Positions 8,884 through 18,285 are shown, numbered from the stretch's first letter. The stretch is 64,000 bases of DNA from Pseudomonadota bacterium (GCA_021792365.1 JAJYUT010000007.1:124001-188000), one strand, 5' to 3'. The notes: a model not told the origin generated them from the sequence alone. Translations and numbers: made by a program.

Positions 8884-8902
8884 TGTAAAGCATCACTTTA
8901 CA
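8884..8902. promoter_or_regulatory. Perfect palindrome upstream of the XRE-cupin regulator (probable operator)
   Basis: TGTAAAG (8884-8890) and CTTTACA (8896-8902) form a perfect inverted repeat with a five-base spacer, 30 bp before the regulator's ATG. The size and position suit autorepression by the XRE-cupin protein or control of the cluster behind it. No second copy was seen before the transporter genes. Confidence 0.55.
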
Positions 8903-8931
8903 AAGCGTGCAGTATGGGAGGCGGCCGCGGC

Positions 8932-9597
8932 ATGCGGAAGAAAGAGCTCGCCAAGCGGGCACACACCATAGCAGTGGTCCAGGCCGGATTGCGCGGCGCG
9001 GAGAGCGGGCTCGGCGTGCGCCTGAAGCACCTGCGCGTCAGCCGGCGGCTGTCCCTTCGCCAGTTGGGAGACATGACGGGGACGAGCGCGAGCTTCATCA
9101 GCCAGCTTGAGCGCGGCCTCACCGGCGCAAGCACGGCGTCGCTCAACCAGATCGCCTCAGCCTTGCGCGTCAGCGTGGCGATGCTCTTCGAGGAAGGTAC
9201 GCCCGATAGCGGAGAGGTCCTGCGCCGGAGCGAGCGCGCCAGCCTGCCGCCCGCCGACGGCTGCCGAAAAATGCTGCTTTCCCGCCGCCCGCTGACTCAC
9301 ATGGAGGTCTATGTCGGTGAATTCGAGATCGGCGGCTCGACGGGACCGGGACTCTACACGCATGGCAACGCGCACGAAATGCTGGTGGTGCTGCGCGGCG
9401 TCGTCGAGGTCGCGCTGGGCGATGCGCGCCACGTCCTGGAGGAGGGCGACTGCGTCGAATACCTTACCTCAACTCCGCATCGCACTGAGAATATCGGCAA
9501 TGGCCGGGCTGAAGTGATGTGGATCATCGCGCCGCCGACATCGGCGGGAGCCGAGCTCAATCGGTACACCACCTGGAAACCGCTCGCCGCCAGGTAG
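8932..9597 (+). CDS. XRE-family regulator with C-terminal cupin (PuuR-like)
   Basis: The product is 221 residues. A lambda-repressor-like helix-turn-helix occupies about residues 28-85 (LKHLRVSRRLSLRQLGDMTG, then SFISQLERG). A cupin ligand domain follows (about 145-210), with HGNAHEMLVVLRGVVEVALG and the second motif GDCVEYLTSTPHR. PuuR and relatives use this layout to repress polyamine catabolism genes until putrescine binds. The gene stands immediately before a polyamine-type ABC transporter, oxidase and glutamyl ligase, which supports that role. GGGAGG nine bases upstream supports the ATG at 8932. Confidence 0.88.
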   Translation: MRKKELAKRAHTIAVVQAGLRGAESGLGVRLKHLRVSRRLSLRQLGDMTGTSASFISQLERGLTGASTASLNQIASALRVSVAMLFEEGTPDSGEVLRRSERASLPPADGCRKMLLSRRPLTHMEVYVGEFEIGGSTGPGLYTHGNAHEMLVVLRGVVEVALGDARHVLEEGDCVEYLTSTPHRTENIGNGRAEVMWIIAPPTSAGAELNRYTTWKPLAAR

Positions 9598-9633
9598 GTT
9601 CAGCTCCAAGCGGGCATCATGGGAGAACGATTT

Positions 9634-10710
9634 ATGTTCAGATCAAAGATTGCGGGATTGAGTGCCGTGGCGGCGCTCGGACTCATGAGTACGGCTGCGC
9701 TGGCGCAGGACAAGCCTGTCGCGGGCGAAGTCAAGGAAGGAGCTCTGAAAGGCAAGACGCTGACCTTCGTCTCCTACGGCGGCATCTTCCAGGACGGCCA
9801 AGTGGCGGCGCTGAAGGAGTTTGTCGAGAAATCCGGCGTGACACTGCTCAACGATGGCCCGACAGAGGTGGCGAAGCTGCAGGCGCAGGTCGAGTCGGGC
9901 AACGTGACATGGGACGTGGTCGACACCGGCGACATGCCGCCCTACGTCTATTGCGGCACGCTGTTCCAGAAGCTCGATTTCACGAAGCTCGACATCTCGC
10001 ACATCCCCGAGGGGCAGGTGGGTCCGTGCTCCGTGCCCGCCATGAACTACGGCGTGGTGCTGATGTACAATACCGAGAAGTACAAGGACAACCCGCCACA
10101 GAGCTGGCTCGATTTCTTCGACACGGAGAAGTTCCCGGGGGTCCGCGCGGTGGACGGCTCCGGTGATCCCACCGGCGGCTTCCTGGAGCAGGCCTTCCGC
10201 GCTTCCGGCGGTGACCCGAAGGCGATGACCGTCGCCGACATCGAGACCGCCATGAACAAGGTGCGCGAGCTCGGTCCGGACACCATCTTCTGGAAGACGG
10301 GTGCCGAGTCCCAGCAGCTTGCCGAATCCGGCGAAGCGGACATGCTGATGATGTGGAGCGGCCGCGCGATGGCCGCGGTGAAGAACGGCGCCAAATACGC
10401 GCCGGCCTGGCAGGACTGGCTCGTCGTCATGGATCAGATGACGATCCCGGTCGGCGTCAAGGACACCGATGCCGCCTATGCGCTGCTGAACTACTACCTC
10501 GGCAAGAAGGCGCAGGAGATCCTGGCCGAACAGACCTCCTACACGCCGATCCACAATGAGGCGCAGCCAAAGGTCGAGCCGTCGGTGGCGGCCTTCCTCA
10601 CCAACACGCCGGAGCGCCAGAAGCAGGGATATCAGCAGAACATCCAGTTCTGGGTGGACAACTTCGACGTCGCCCTGGAGCAGTGGAACGCCGTGATGGC
10701 CGGCAACTGA
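9634..10710 (+). CDS. Polyamine-type ABC transporter substrate-binding protein, cluster 1
   Basis: The product is 358 residues. A Sec signal peptide (hydrophobic core, then AALAQ near residue 25) is followed by a PotD/extracellular solute-binding fold: LTFVSYGGIFQDGQVAALK, a W-D-V-V-D-T-G-D segment and late W-x-D-N-F-D. It should capture putrescine, spermidine or a related amine in the periplasm and deliver it to the permeases encoded directly after it. GGGAGA eight bases before the ATG at 9634 fixes the start. The gene is first in the transporter operon and 18 bp from the first permease gene. Confidence 0.9.
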   Translation: MFRSKIAGLSAVAALGLMSTAALAQDKPVAGEVKEGALKGKTLTFVSYGGIFQDGQVAALKEFVEKSGVTLLNDGPTEVAKLQAQVESGNVTWDVVDTGDMPPYVYCGTLFQKLDFTKLDISHIPEGQVGPCSVPAMNYGVVLMYNTEKYKDNPPQSWLDFFDTEKFPGVRAVDGSGDPTGGFLEQAFRASGGDPKAMTVADIETAMNKVRELGPDTIFWKTGAESQQLAESGEADMLMMWSGRAMAAVKNGAKYAPAWQDWLVVMDQMTIPVGVKDTDAAYALLNYYLGKKAQEILAEQTSYTPIHNEAQPKVEPSVAAFLTNTPERQKQGYQQNIQFWVDNFDVALEQWNAVMAGN

Positions 10711-10728
10711 TCGGGCGAGAGGGAAGCC

Positions 10729-11598
10729 GTGAGCGCGATCGTCGAACCCGCCAAGCCGGGCACCGCAGGGCGGTCCCGGGCCTGGAAGGCGTTCGCGCTT
10801 GCGCTTCCCGCCCTGATCCTCCTCGTCGCGGTGGTCGGTTATCCGCTGTTGATGATCGTGCTGCGCAGCCTCTCCGAGCCGCACTGGGGCGTGCAGAATT
10901 ACTCCTGGTTCTTCAGCACGCCGGTTAACCTGGTCGTGCTGAAGCGCACATTCGCGATATCGGCGTGGGTCACCGTGGTGTGCGTCGCCTGCGCCTACCC
11001 TTACGCCTATCTCATGACCGCGGTCGGGCCGAAGGTCCGGCTGGTGATGGTTCTCTGCGTGCTGATCCCGTTCTGGGTCAGCGGGGTCGTGCGCACGCTG
11101 TCCTGGGTCATCCTGCTCCAGGATTCGGGCGTCATCAATTCCGTGCTGAAATGGGCGGGCATCGGCACCGTGCGCCTGATCCGCACCCAGACCGGCGTGG
11201 TGATCGGCATGGCGCAGGTGCTGCTGCCGTTCATGATCCTGCCGCTCTACTCGGTGATGAAGGGGATCGACCTCAGGCTCATGCGCGCCGCGCAAAGCCT
11301 CGGCGCCCGGCCGATCCGCGCCTTTTTCACCGTGTACCTGCCGCTATCGCTCCCGGGGGTTTATGCCGGCGCGATCATCGTCTTCATCCTCGCCCTCGGC
11401 TTCTACATCACGCCCGCGCTGCTCGGTGGTCCGCGCTCGACCATGCTGTCGACGCTGGTGCAGAACCAGGTGCTGAGCCTTCTGCAGTGGGGTCGCGGCG
11501 GCGCCATGGGCGTTGTCCTGCTGCTCGCCACCTTCCTTCTGCTCGCCCTCGCGGCGCCCGCCATGCGGCAGAAGCACAAGGAAGGGGCGCGGCACTGA
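10729..11598 (+). CDS. ABC transporter permease, PotB type, cluster 1
   Basis: The product is 289 residues with about six membrane helices. It carries the EAA-type loop that contacts the ATPase (RAAQSLGARPIRAFFTVYLPLS, of which ARPIRAFFTVYLPLS is the core) and belongs to the spermidine/putrescine permease family. The start is a GTG behind GAGAGGGA. Its stop overlaps the next start in TGATG, so the permease genes are translationally coupled. Confidence 0.9.
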   Translation: MSAIVEPAKPGTAGRSRAWKAFALALPALILLVAVVGYPLLMIVLRSLSEPHWGVQNYSWFFSTPVNLVVLKRTFAISAWVTVVCVACAYPYAYLMTAVGPKVRLVMVLCVLIPFWVSGVVRTLSWVILLQDSGVINSVLKWAGIGTVRLIRTQTGVVIGMAQVLLPFMILPLYSVMKGIDLRLMRAAQSLGARPIRAFFTVYLPLSLPGVYAGAIIVFILALGFYITPALLGGPRSTMLSTLVQNQVLSLLQWGRGGAMGVVLLLATFLLLALAAPAMRQKHKEGARH

Positions 11599-12395
11599 TG
11601 GAGATGAAGCCGCTTACCCGCGCTGTCCTTGGGCTCATCTGTCTGCTCGTCGGGATCTGGCTGGTCGCGCCTACGATCGTTGTCGCGCCGATGTCGTTCA
11701 ATGGCGTGAAGTCCCTGGCCTTCCCCCCGCGGGGTTTTTCCTGGCAATGGTACGAGAACTTCGTCACCAGTCCCGACTGGTCGAGCAGCTTCTTCAACTC
11801 GCTCAAGATCGCCTGCCTGGTCGCAATTCTGGCGACCGTGCTCGGAACGCTCGCGGCCTTCGGTCTCGACCGGATGCGTGCGCGGCCCGCCAACCTGATC
11901 CGCATGCTGCTGCTGACGCCAATGGTCGTGCCGGGCGTGGTCCTTGCCATCGGCATCTACGCCGTCTACCTGGATGCCCGGTTGGTCGGCACGCTGACGG
12001 GGTTTGTGCTGGCTCATACGATCCTGGCGCTCCCTTTCGTGCTGATCGCCGTTTCCGCCAATCTTGAAGTGTTCGATAAGAGGCTGGAAACCGCCGCGGC
12101 CAGCCTCGGCGCCGGCGCGTTGACCACCTTCCGGACGGTCACGCTGCCATTGATCGCGCCCGGCATGCTGTCCGGCCTGTTGTTTGCCTTCGCCACCTCC
12201 TTCGACGAGATCATCGTCTCGCTGTTCATCACCAATCCATATCTGAGGACCCTGCCTGTGCAGATCTTCGCCTCGATCACGCGCGATGCCGATCCGACTG
12301 TTGCGGCAGTCGGCACAATTCTCCTGTGCGTCACCACGGTGTTGATCGGCGGCGGCATGCTCCTGCTCGGCCGCGAGCGCAGAGGGCGTTCATGA
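11598..12395 (+). CDS. ABC transporter permease, PotC type, cluster 1
   Basis: The product is 265 residues. The start ATG shares a base with the TGA of the first permease gene. It has about six membrane helices, and the EAA loop AAASLGAGALTTFRTVTLPL is typical of PotC partners. It forms the heterodimeric channel with the preceding permease. The stop overlaps the ATG of the ATPase gene in ATGA. Confidence 0.9.
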   Translation: MEMKPLTRAVLGLICLLVGIWLVAPTIVVAPMSFNGVKSLAFPPRGFSWQWYENFVTSPDWSSSFFNSLKIACLVAILATVLGTLAAFGLDRMRARPANLIRMLLLTPMVVPGVVLAIGIYAVYLDARLVGTLTGFVLAHTILALPFVLIAVSANLEVFDKRLETAAASLGAGALTTFRTVTLPLIAPGMLSGLLFAFATSFDEIIVSLFITNPYLRTLPVQIFASITRDADPTVAAVGTILLCVTTVLIGGGMLLLGRERRGRS

Positions 12396-13504
12396 CGACC
12401 AAGGCATCGAACAGGGGAGCGGCGATCGAGATCCGCTCGATCACCAAGACCTATGGCGACTTCCGCGCGCTGGACGACGTCTCGCTGCACGTCGAGCCCG
12501 GCGAGTTCATGACCCTGCTGGGCCCGAGCGGCTCGGGCAAGACGACGACCCTCAACGTGGTAGCGGGCTTCACGGATCTCACCAGTGGCACGCTGTTGGT
12601 GGGCGGCAAGAATGTCGTCGGTGTGCCGGCGCACAAGCGCAACATCGGCGTCGTCTTCCAGCACTATGCGCTGTTCCCCCATATGACCGTCGGCCGCAAT
12701 GTCGCCTATCCGCTGACCTTGCGTGGTGTCGGGAAGGCGGAGCGCGAGGCTCGCGTTCTGCGCGCCCTGGACATGGTGAAGATGCGCGACTTCGCGCACC
12801 GCTACCCCAGCGAGCTGTCAGGCGGCCAGCAGCAGCGCGTGGCGCTCGCCCGCGCGATCGTCTTCGATCCGCCGGTGCTGCTGATGGACGAGCCGCTGGG
12901 CGCGCTCGACAAGAAGCTCCGCGAATGGCTCCAGCTCGAGATCAAGCGCATTCATCGCGAGCTTGGAACGACGTTCATCTACGTGACCCACGACCAGGAG
13001 GAGGCGCTGGTCCTCTCCGATCGCATCGCGGTCTTCAACCGCGGGCGGATCGAGCAGGTCGGTACTGGCCGCGAGCTCTATGACGAGCCCTCCACTCTCT
13101 TCGTCGGACGATTCATCGGCGATTCCACGGTGCTGCGCGGCGGAGCGCGGAGCGACGGCACTGGTACCGCGCTCAAGATCGCGGACGAGACGGTCACGAC
13201 GCCACGGCGGCTGTCCGGCGATGTCACGCCGGTCATGCTGCTGCGGCCGGAAAAACTCTCGATCCGGCGTCCCGGCCAGCCCGCCGCGGGGCAGAATCGG
13301 CTGTCCGGCCGCATCGCCGAAGCGATCTATCTCGGCTCCGGCTCGAAATACGAGGTGGCGCTGGGCGACGGCTCGCTTGCGATCGTGCGCTCGTCGCTCA
13401 CCGATGAGAGCTTCAAGATCGGCGAGCAGGTCGATCTCTGGTTCGACGGCGCCGATGCCAAGCTGCTCGCCGATGACGCTTCGGCCGAGACCACCCTGAC
13501 CTGA
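12392..13504 (+). CDS. ABC transporter ATPase, PotA type, cluster 1
   Basis: The product is 370 residues. Walker A GPSGSGKTT lies near residue 48, followed by Q-loop FQHYALFPHMTVGRNV, signature LSGGQQQR, Walker B LLMDEPLGALD and the switch His in YVTHDQEEAL. A C-terminal TOBE-type domain (about 270-365) is usual for spermidine/putrescine and similar importers. It overlaps the preceding permease gene by four bases and is followed 21 bp later by the oxidase gene, so the ATP-driven import and the breakdown genes are on one transcript. Confidence 0.93.
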   Translation: MTTKASNRGAAIEIRSITKTYGDFRALDDVSLHVEPGEFMTLLGPSGSGKTTTLNVVAGFTDLTSGTLLVGGKNVVGVPAHKRNIGVVFQHYALFPHMTVGRNVAYPLTLRGVGKAEREARVLRALDMVKMRDFAHRYPSELSGGQQQRVALARAIVFDPPVLLMDEPLGALDKKLREWLQLEIKRIHRELGTTFIYVTHDQEEALVLSDRIAVFNRGRIEQVGTGRELYDEPSTLFVGRFIGDSTVLRGGARSDGTGTALKIADETVTTPRRLSGDVTPVMLLRPEKLSIRRPGQPAAGQNRLSGRIAEAIYLGSGSKYEVALGDGSLAIVRSSLTDESFKIGEQVDLWFDGADAKLLADDASAETTLT

Positions 13505-13525
13505 TACTTCCTCGCGAGCACATCC

Positions 13526-14911
13526 ATGCAAGTCAAGCGTAACGGCGACATCTCTTTCTGGTATGCCGATATCGGCGGAATTCCGGCGCCCCGTGCACCT
13601 CTCTCCGGTGACATCGACGCCGACGTCGCGATCGTGGGTGGCGGCTACACCGGGCTGTGGACCGCCTACTATCTCAAGAAGGCTAGGCCCACGCTCCGCA
13701 TCGCGATCGTCGAGCGTGAATTCGCCGGCTTCGGCGCCTCGGGCCGCAACGGCGGCTGGCTGTCCGGTGCATTCAGCTGGTCCCGCGAGAAATACCTGAA
13801 GAGCTCGAGCCGTGAGGGCGTTGCCGCCATGCAGCACGCGATGGCCGGCACGGTCGGGGAGGTCACGCGCGTCGCGCATACGGAAGGGATCGACGCCGAT
13901 ATCCTTCAGGTCGACAATCTGACGGTCGCGACCAATGCGGCGCAACTCGCGCGAGCGCGCCAGGAATGCGAGACGATCCGCACCTGGGATATCGACAAGG
14001 ACCGTGTCGCGTTCGTGGATGCCAAGCAGGTGCAGGCCCGCATCAACATTCCCCAGGCAATGGGCGGTTTTGTGATCCATGGCCAGGCGCGCGTGCAGCC
14101 GGCGAAGCTGGTGCGCGGCTTGGCTGCGGCGGTCGAGCGGCTCGGCGTCTCGATCTACGAGCGGACCACGGTCACGCAGATTGAGAAGGGCCGCCTGACG
14201 ACCGACCGCGGCACGGTTCGCGCCGAGACGATCGTGCGCGCGACCGAAGGCTTCACGGCAGGGATTCCGGGCGAGGAGCGGACCTGGCTGGCGCTCAACA
14301 GCGCGCAGATCGTGACGGAGCCGGTGCCCGCAGCGCTCTGGAAGGAGATCGGGTGGGAGGGGCACGAACTGCTTGGCAACACCGCGCATGCCTATTGCTA
14401 TGCCCAGCGCACGCGGGAAGGGCGTATCACGATGGGCGGCCGCGGCGTGCCGTATCGCTACGGTTCGCGCACCGACGTGAACGGCCAGACCCAGCAGGCG
14501 ACCATCGACCAGCTTCACGCCATCCTGACCACGCTTCTGCCCCAGACGGCGGGCCTGCGCATCGATCATGCGTGGTGCGGCGTGCTCGGCGTCCCGCGCG
14601 ACTGGTGCACGACCGTCGGCCTCGATCCCAAGACCCGGATCGGCTGGGCCGGCGGCTATGTCGGCCTCGGCGTCTCCAGCTCCAATCTCGCCGGAAGAAC
14701 GCTGGCTGATCTGGTTCTCGGGCACGATACGGATCTGGTGCGCCTGCCGTGGGTCAACCGCTCCGTCCGGCGCTGGGAGCCGGAGCCCTTCCGCTGGCTG
14801 GGCGTGCATTCGATGTACCAGCTCTATCACATGGCCGACCGGCGGGAAAACGCCGGGCTCGGCCGCACCTCGAAGCTCGCGGCACTGGCCGACGCCATCA
14901 CCGGCCACTGA
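13526..14911 (+). CDS. FAD-dependent oxidoreductase, DAO family (PuuB-like)
   Basis: The product is 461 residues. A Rossmann FAD motif VAIVGGGYTGLWTAYYL lies near residue 34, followed by GASGRNGGW, a typical DAO-family block near residue 72. The C-terminal segment with GWAGGYVGLGVSSSNLAG closes the FAD site. PuuB-type members oxidise gamma-glutamylputrescine; others oxidise glycine or sarcosine. The presence of a glutamine-synthetase-type ligase, a PuuR-like regulator and a polyamine importer in the same run makes the PuuB-like role most likely. A second, related oxidase gene lies at 57894-59243. Confidence 0.87.
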   Translation: MQVKRNGDISFWYADIGGIPAPRAPLSGDIDADVAIVGGGYTGLWTAYYLKKARPTLRIAIVEREFAGFGASGRNGGWLSGAFSWSREKYLKSSSREGVAAMQHAMAGTVGEVTRVAHTEGIDADILQVDNLTVATNAAQLARARQECETIRTWDIDKDRVAFVDAKQVQARINIPQAMGGFVIHGQARVQPAKLVRGLAAAVERLGVSIYERTTVTQIEKGRLTTDRGTVRAETIVRATEGFTAGIPGEERTWLALNSAQIVTEPVPAALWKEIGWEGHELLGNTAHAYCYAQRTREGRITMGGRGVPYRYGSRTDVNGQTQQATIDQLHAILTTLLPQTAGLRIDHAWCGVLGVPRDWCTTVGLDPKTRIGWAGGYVGLGVSSSNLAGRTLADLVLGHDTDLVRLPWVNRSVRRWEPEPFRWLGVHSMYQLYHMADRRENAGLGRTSKLAALADAITGH

Positions 14912-14942
14912 CGCAGGCCATTGGAAAACAGGGGAACCGATC

Positions 14943-15299
14943 TTGATCGACCTTGCCACCTATCACGATCTCGCCGCGGCCGAAATCGGGCCGTTCTCGC
15001 CGAAGCCGACGTCGATCGAGGGCGATCAGGTCGAGGCGGCGCGCACGCTTTTCAAGTCGGAGGACGGCTCCGTCGAGATCGGCCTCTGGGAATGCACGCC
15101 GGGTCGCTTCACGGCCGACCGCACCCGCTCATCGGAGACCTGCCACATCATCTCGGGCCTGGTGGAGATGCGCCGGGCGGATGGCGAGACGCGGAAGCTT
15201 GGCCCGGGTGACCTGCTGGTGCTGCCCCGGGGCTGGAAGGGCGAATGGCGGATCATCGAACGCACCCGCAAGCTCTACATGATGCACAGCGCCCGATAG
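14943..15299 (+). CDS. Cupin-domain protein (DUF861 type)
   Basis: The product is 118 residues, starting at a TTG six bases behind AGGGGAA; no ATG lies near. It is a single small cupin barrel: FKSEDGSVEIGLWECTPG leads into a second block with SSETCHIISGLVEM and GPGDLLVLPRGWKGEWRI. Proteins of this (DUF861) type often accompany PuuB-like oxidases in polyamine and amino-acid clusters, where they may bind or isomerise an intermediate. The exact role is unknown. It lies between the oxidase and ligase genes. Confidence 0.85.
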   Translation: MIDLATYHDLAAAEIGPFSPKPTSIEGDQVEAARTLFKSEDGSVEIGLWECTPGRFTADRTRSSETCHIISGLVEMRRADGETRKLGPGDLLVLPRGWKGEWRIIERTRKLYMMHSAR

Positions 15300-15421
15300 A
15301 CCTGTCCCTGCGATCCCGCGGTGCGAAACCCGAGCCTCTCATGCAATTTGTCGCGGGGTGATGTATCCTGGCATGGGCGGAAGGCGGAGCAATCGCCACG
15401 CATCTTCGACAGGGGGCGGCA

Positions 15422-16768
15422 GTGATTGAGCAGAGCAAGGTGGCCTCGGCGATCGCGAAGGAGCTTGATCGCCTTGATGCCGACATCGTGCATGTCGGCC
15501 TGTTCGATTTCGCCGCCATGTTCCGGGAGCGCCGCCTGCGCCGCGCGGAGCTGCTCGCCGGCGCCGACACCGCGGTCTTTGCCAACGTGCTGCCGAAATG
15601 GGATATCGCGGAATCGATCCTGGCGCCCGGACCCTATCGCAGCGAGACGGTCGCCTACGATCCCGCGTCGATCCGCCCATATCCGTTCGAACCGCGCGCC
15701 GCCGCCATGGTGGCGGACTATACCGGCCCCCAGTCGGAGATCATGCCGCGGCGCGTGCTGGCGCGGCAGGTGGAGCGGGCGAGCGCGGCCGGGTTCGACG
15801 TGCTCGCGGCGTTCGAGTTCGAGTTCATCGTGCTGGACGAGACGGCTGAGTCCCTGCGCGCCAAGGGCTTCGCCAACCTGAGTCACTTCGCGGCGGACAA
15901 TCGCTGCTGGTCGGGCCAGACCGCCGCGACCCATGCCGGCTTCGTCGCCGATCTGGAGTCGCTGCTGCGCGCGGCGGACATCGACCTCTACGCGCTCGGC
16001 GTGGAGCTTGGCCCTGGCTGTTTGGAAGCGACTTTGCGCCACAAGCCGGCGATGCGGGCCGCCGACGATGCGGCCTTCTTCCGCATGTTCACCAAGGCGT
16101 TCTGCCGCCAGCGCAACCTCACTGCATCCTTCATGCCGCTGCTCGGGGCGGGTTTTCCCGGCATCGGCGGGCATGTCTGCCTGTCCCTGCGGGACCGGCG
16201 CTCCGGCCGCAACCTGTTCGCCGATCCCGCGCACGAGCATGGACTGAGCAGGGTGGCGCAATCCTTCCTGGCCGGGATCATCGACGTGGTGCCGGAAGCG
16301 TTCCCGATGTGCGGCCACACAGTGAATGCCTATCGCCGCCTGGCGCCCGGCAGTTGGGCGCCCAAGACGGTGAGCTGGTCACCCTACAACTACGCCGCCG
16401 CAGTGCGCATCGCGGCGGAAACCGAGGAGATGACGCGACTGGAGCTCAGGCTGCCGGGCAGCGACGTCAACGTGTACCTTGCCCTGGCCCTGATGCTGGG
16501 CGCCGGACTGGACGGGCTGGAGCGCGATCTTCCCCTGAAGGATGAGCCCATCCGCGGCGGCGGCCCGAACGAGATTCCCGCCAACGCGCCGCGCCTGCCG
16601 GCCGACCTGCTTGAGGCGACACGGCGCTTCCGCGCGAGCGAGACCGCGAAGCGCCTGTTCGGCGCGGCCTTTGTCGATCACTTCGCCATGCTCTGCGAGG
16701 CGGAGGATGCGGCGCTGCGGCGCGCCGTCAGCGCGGCCGAGGTGCAGCGCTATCTCGAATCGGGCTGA
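15422..16768 (+). CDS. Glutamine synthetase family protein, gamma-glutamylpolyamine ligase (PuuA-like)
   Basis: The product is 448 residues, starting at a GTG. It has the glutamine synthetase catalytic fold: FEFEFIVLDE gives metal-binding acids near residue 138, GIGGHVCLSL corresponds to the nucleotide/His block, and a late R-L-E-L-R-L-P-G-S-D segment closes the site. It should use ATP to join glutamate to an amine such as putrescine, the first step of the glutamylated putrescine route, in the cytoplasm. The link to PuuA rather than to ordinary GlnA comes from divergence and from the surrounding transporter, oxidase and regulator genes. Confidence 0.82.
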   Translation: MIEQSKVASAIAKELDRLDADIVHVGLFDFAAMFRERRLRRAELLAGADTAVFANVLPKWDIAESILAPGPYRSETVAYDPASIRPYPFEPRAAAMVADYTGPQSEIMPRRVLARQVERASAAGFDVLAAFEFEFIVLDETAESLRAKGFANLSHFAADNRCWSGQTAATHAGFVADLESLLRAADIDLYALGVELGPGCLEATLRHKPAMRAADDAAFFRMFTKAFCRQRNLTASFMPLLGAGFPGIGGHVCLSLRDRRSGRNLFADPAHEHGLSRVAQSFLAGIIDVVPEAFPMCGHTVNAYRRLAPGSWAPKTVSWSPYNYAAAVRIAAETEEMTRLELRLPGSDVNVYLALALMLGAGLDGLERDLPLKDEPIRGGGPNEIPANAPRLPADLLEATRRFRASETAKRLFGAAFVDHFAMLCEAEDAALRRAVSAAEVQRYLESG

Positions 16769-16943
16769 CCGCCGGCGGGCCGGGCGGAGCCCCCTCTATA
16801 TGACCGCCTGCGGGCCCAGTGCCTGATGAAGGGCCGCTGTCTCCGCGCTCCGTCACTGGAGCTGGTTCAGCGGTTCAAATTCTTCCTGGCTCCATGTTGA
16901 TGGTACAAGGGTCCGGCGATTCGTCGGAGAGAGAAGACGACTT

Positions 16944-18002
16944 ATGAAACGGGCTCGATTGCGCGATCTTGGGCTATCGATCGGCAGCCTGCCGACAGGA
17001 CCGCTGAATGCCATAACAGATGTCGGCGGCGTTCTCGTCGGGCACGAGACCGTCATCCTCGATCAGCCGCGGGTCGTGCGATCCGGCGTGACGGTTATCG
17101 TGCCTGAGAACGGAAATGTTTGGCGGAAACACCTCTTTGCCGGCACGCACGTGCTGAACGGCAATGGCGAGATGACCGGTGGAGCTTTCTTGGAGGAGTT
17201 TGGCCTCCTGGCCGGGCCGATTGCGATCACGAGTACACACTCGGTCGGCGCCGTCTACGAGGGCGTCGTCCGCTGCAAGCACGACCTTGATCTCGGGTTC
17301 GATCTTTATCAACCGGTTGTGGCGGAGACCGACGACGGCTGGCTCAGCGATAGCGCGGCCTTTGCCATCCGCCCGGACCATGTGCATGCCGCACTGAAGG
17401 CCGCGCAATCCGGTGCGGTCCGCGAGGGCAATGTCGGCGGCGGCACGGGCATGAATGCCCATGAGTTCAAAGCCGGGATCGGCACTGCATCGCGCTGTGT
17501 GGAGGTGGCGGGAGAGCGCTGGACCGTCGGTGTCTTGGTGCAGGCGAATTATGGCCGCCGCGACCAGTTGCGGCTGGACGGCCGGTCGATCGGATCGCGG
17601 ATTCCGACGCACATGGTGCCGAGTCCTTGGCCATATCCAAAGGATGAAGGATCGATCATCGTCATCGTCGCGACCGATGCTCCGCTGCTGCCTCTTCAGT
17701 GCAGGCGTCTCGCGCAACGTGCCGGCCTTGGAGTGGGTCGCGTCGGCGGCACCGGTGCGCCGGGCAGTGGCGATCTGTTCCTGGCGTTCTCAACCGGCAA
17801 CACGCATTTCATGAAGGCTGTCGACCAGCCGAACGTTGCCAGGTTTCTGCCCGATTTGGCGCTGAGCCCTATTTTCGACGCGGTCATCGAGGCAACCGAG
17901 GAAGGCATCTGGAATGCCCTTTGCGCTGCCGAGGACATGATTGGACAAGGAGGAAGAAGGTCAGCCGCCATTCCGCTCGATCTTCTCAGGCAACTCGCCT
18001 AG
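16944..18002 (+). CDS. P1 family peptidase (DmpA-like aminopeptidase)
   Basis: The product is 352 residues. It belongs to the self-cleaving DmpA/BapA aminopeptidase family of Ntn-hydrolase-like fold. Family marks are NAITDVGGVLVGH near residue 23, GGGTGMNAHEFKAG near 167 and the cleavage and nucleophile segment TGAPGSGD with Ser about 275. Precursors of this family split before that Ser into two subunits and release N-terminal amino acids from peptides or beta-peptides. The gene appears monocistronic, with about 175 bp before it and 280 bp after it. Confidence 0.92.
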   Translation: MKRARLRDLGLSIGSLPTGPLNAITDVGGVLVGHETVILDQPRVVRSGVTVIVPENGNVWRKHLFAGTHVLNGNGEMTGGAFLEEFGLLAGPIAITSTHSVGAVYEGVVRCKHDLDLGFDLYQPVVAETDDGWLSDSAAFAIRPDHVHAALKAAQSGAVREGNVGGGTGMNAHEFKAGIGTASRCVEVAGERWTVGVLVQANYGRRDQLRLDGRSIGSRIPTHMVPSPWPYPKDEGSIIVIVATDAPLLPLQCRRLAQRAGLGVGRVGGTGAPGSGDLFLAFSTGNTHFMKAVDQPNVARFLPDLALSPIFDAVIEATEEGIWNALCAAEDMIGQGGRRSAAIPLDLLRQLA

Positions 18003-18285
18003 GAGCGTCGGGCTGCGGCAGACAATGCTGCTGCGCCTGAACGTCCCGATCTCCGGCGGAGCTTCGCGCTGCCGCTGACGCGGCAAACCGTATCACTCTA
18101 CGACTAGGATTTGGTCCGGTTCCGCGGGGGCGCCGCCAGCCTCCACTTTTCTGCCCACCGGGCGGATCGGCGCCGGAGCGAGCGCCGCGCGGGCGAGCCT
18201 TCGTTGCCCTCGTTCCAAGGGCAAAGGTCATGATCTGCGTGGAACCTATTCGCCCAGCCGGTGTTCTCGCCCTGTGGAGGGGCCC
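18003..18285. other. Intergenic stretch, no gene seen
   Basis: These 283 bases hold no convincing coding frame. Just before the sulfotransferase gene, GGAAC at 18241 is followed 16 bases later by TGTT, which resembles an EcfG-type stress promoter but lies only about 20 bases from the ATG, so it is not claimed. Confidence 0.5.

Noticed and set aside
12818-14959. 713-codon frame opposite the ATPase and oxidase genes
   Set aside because: It is antisense to two well-supported genes and has no recognisable domain.
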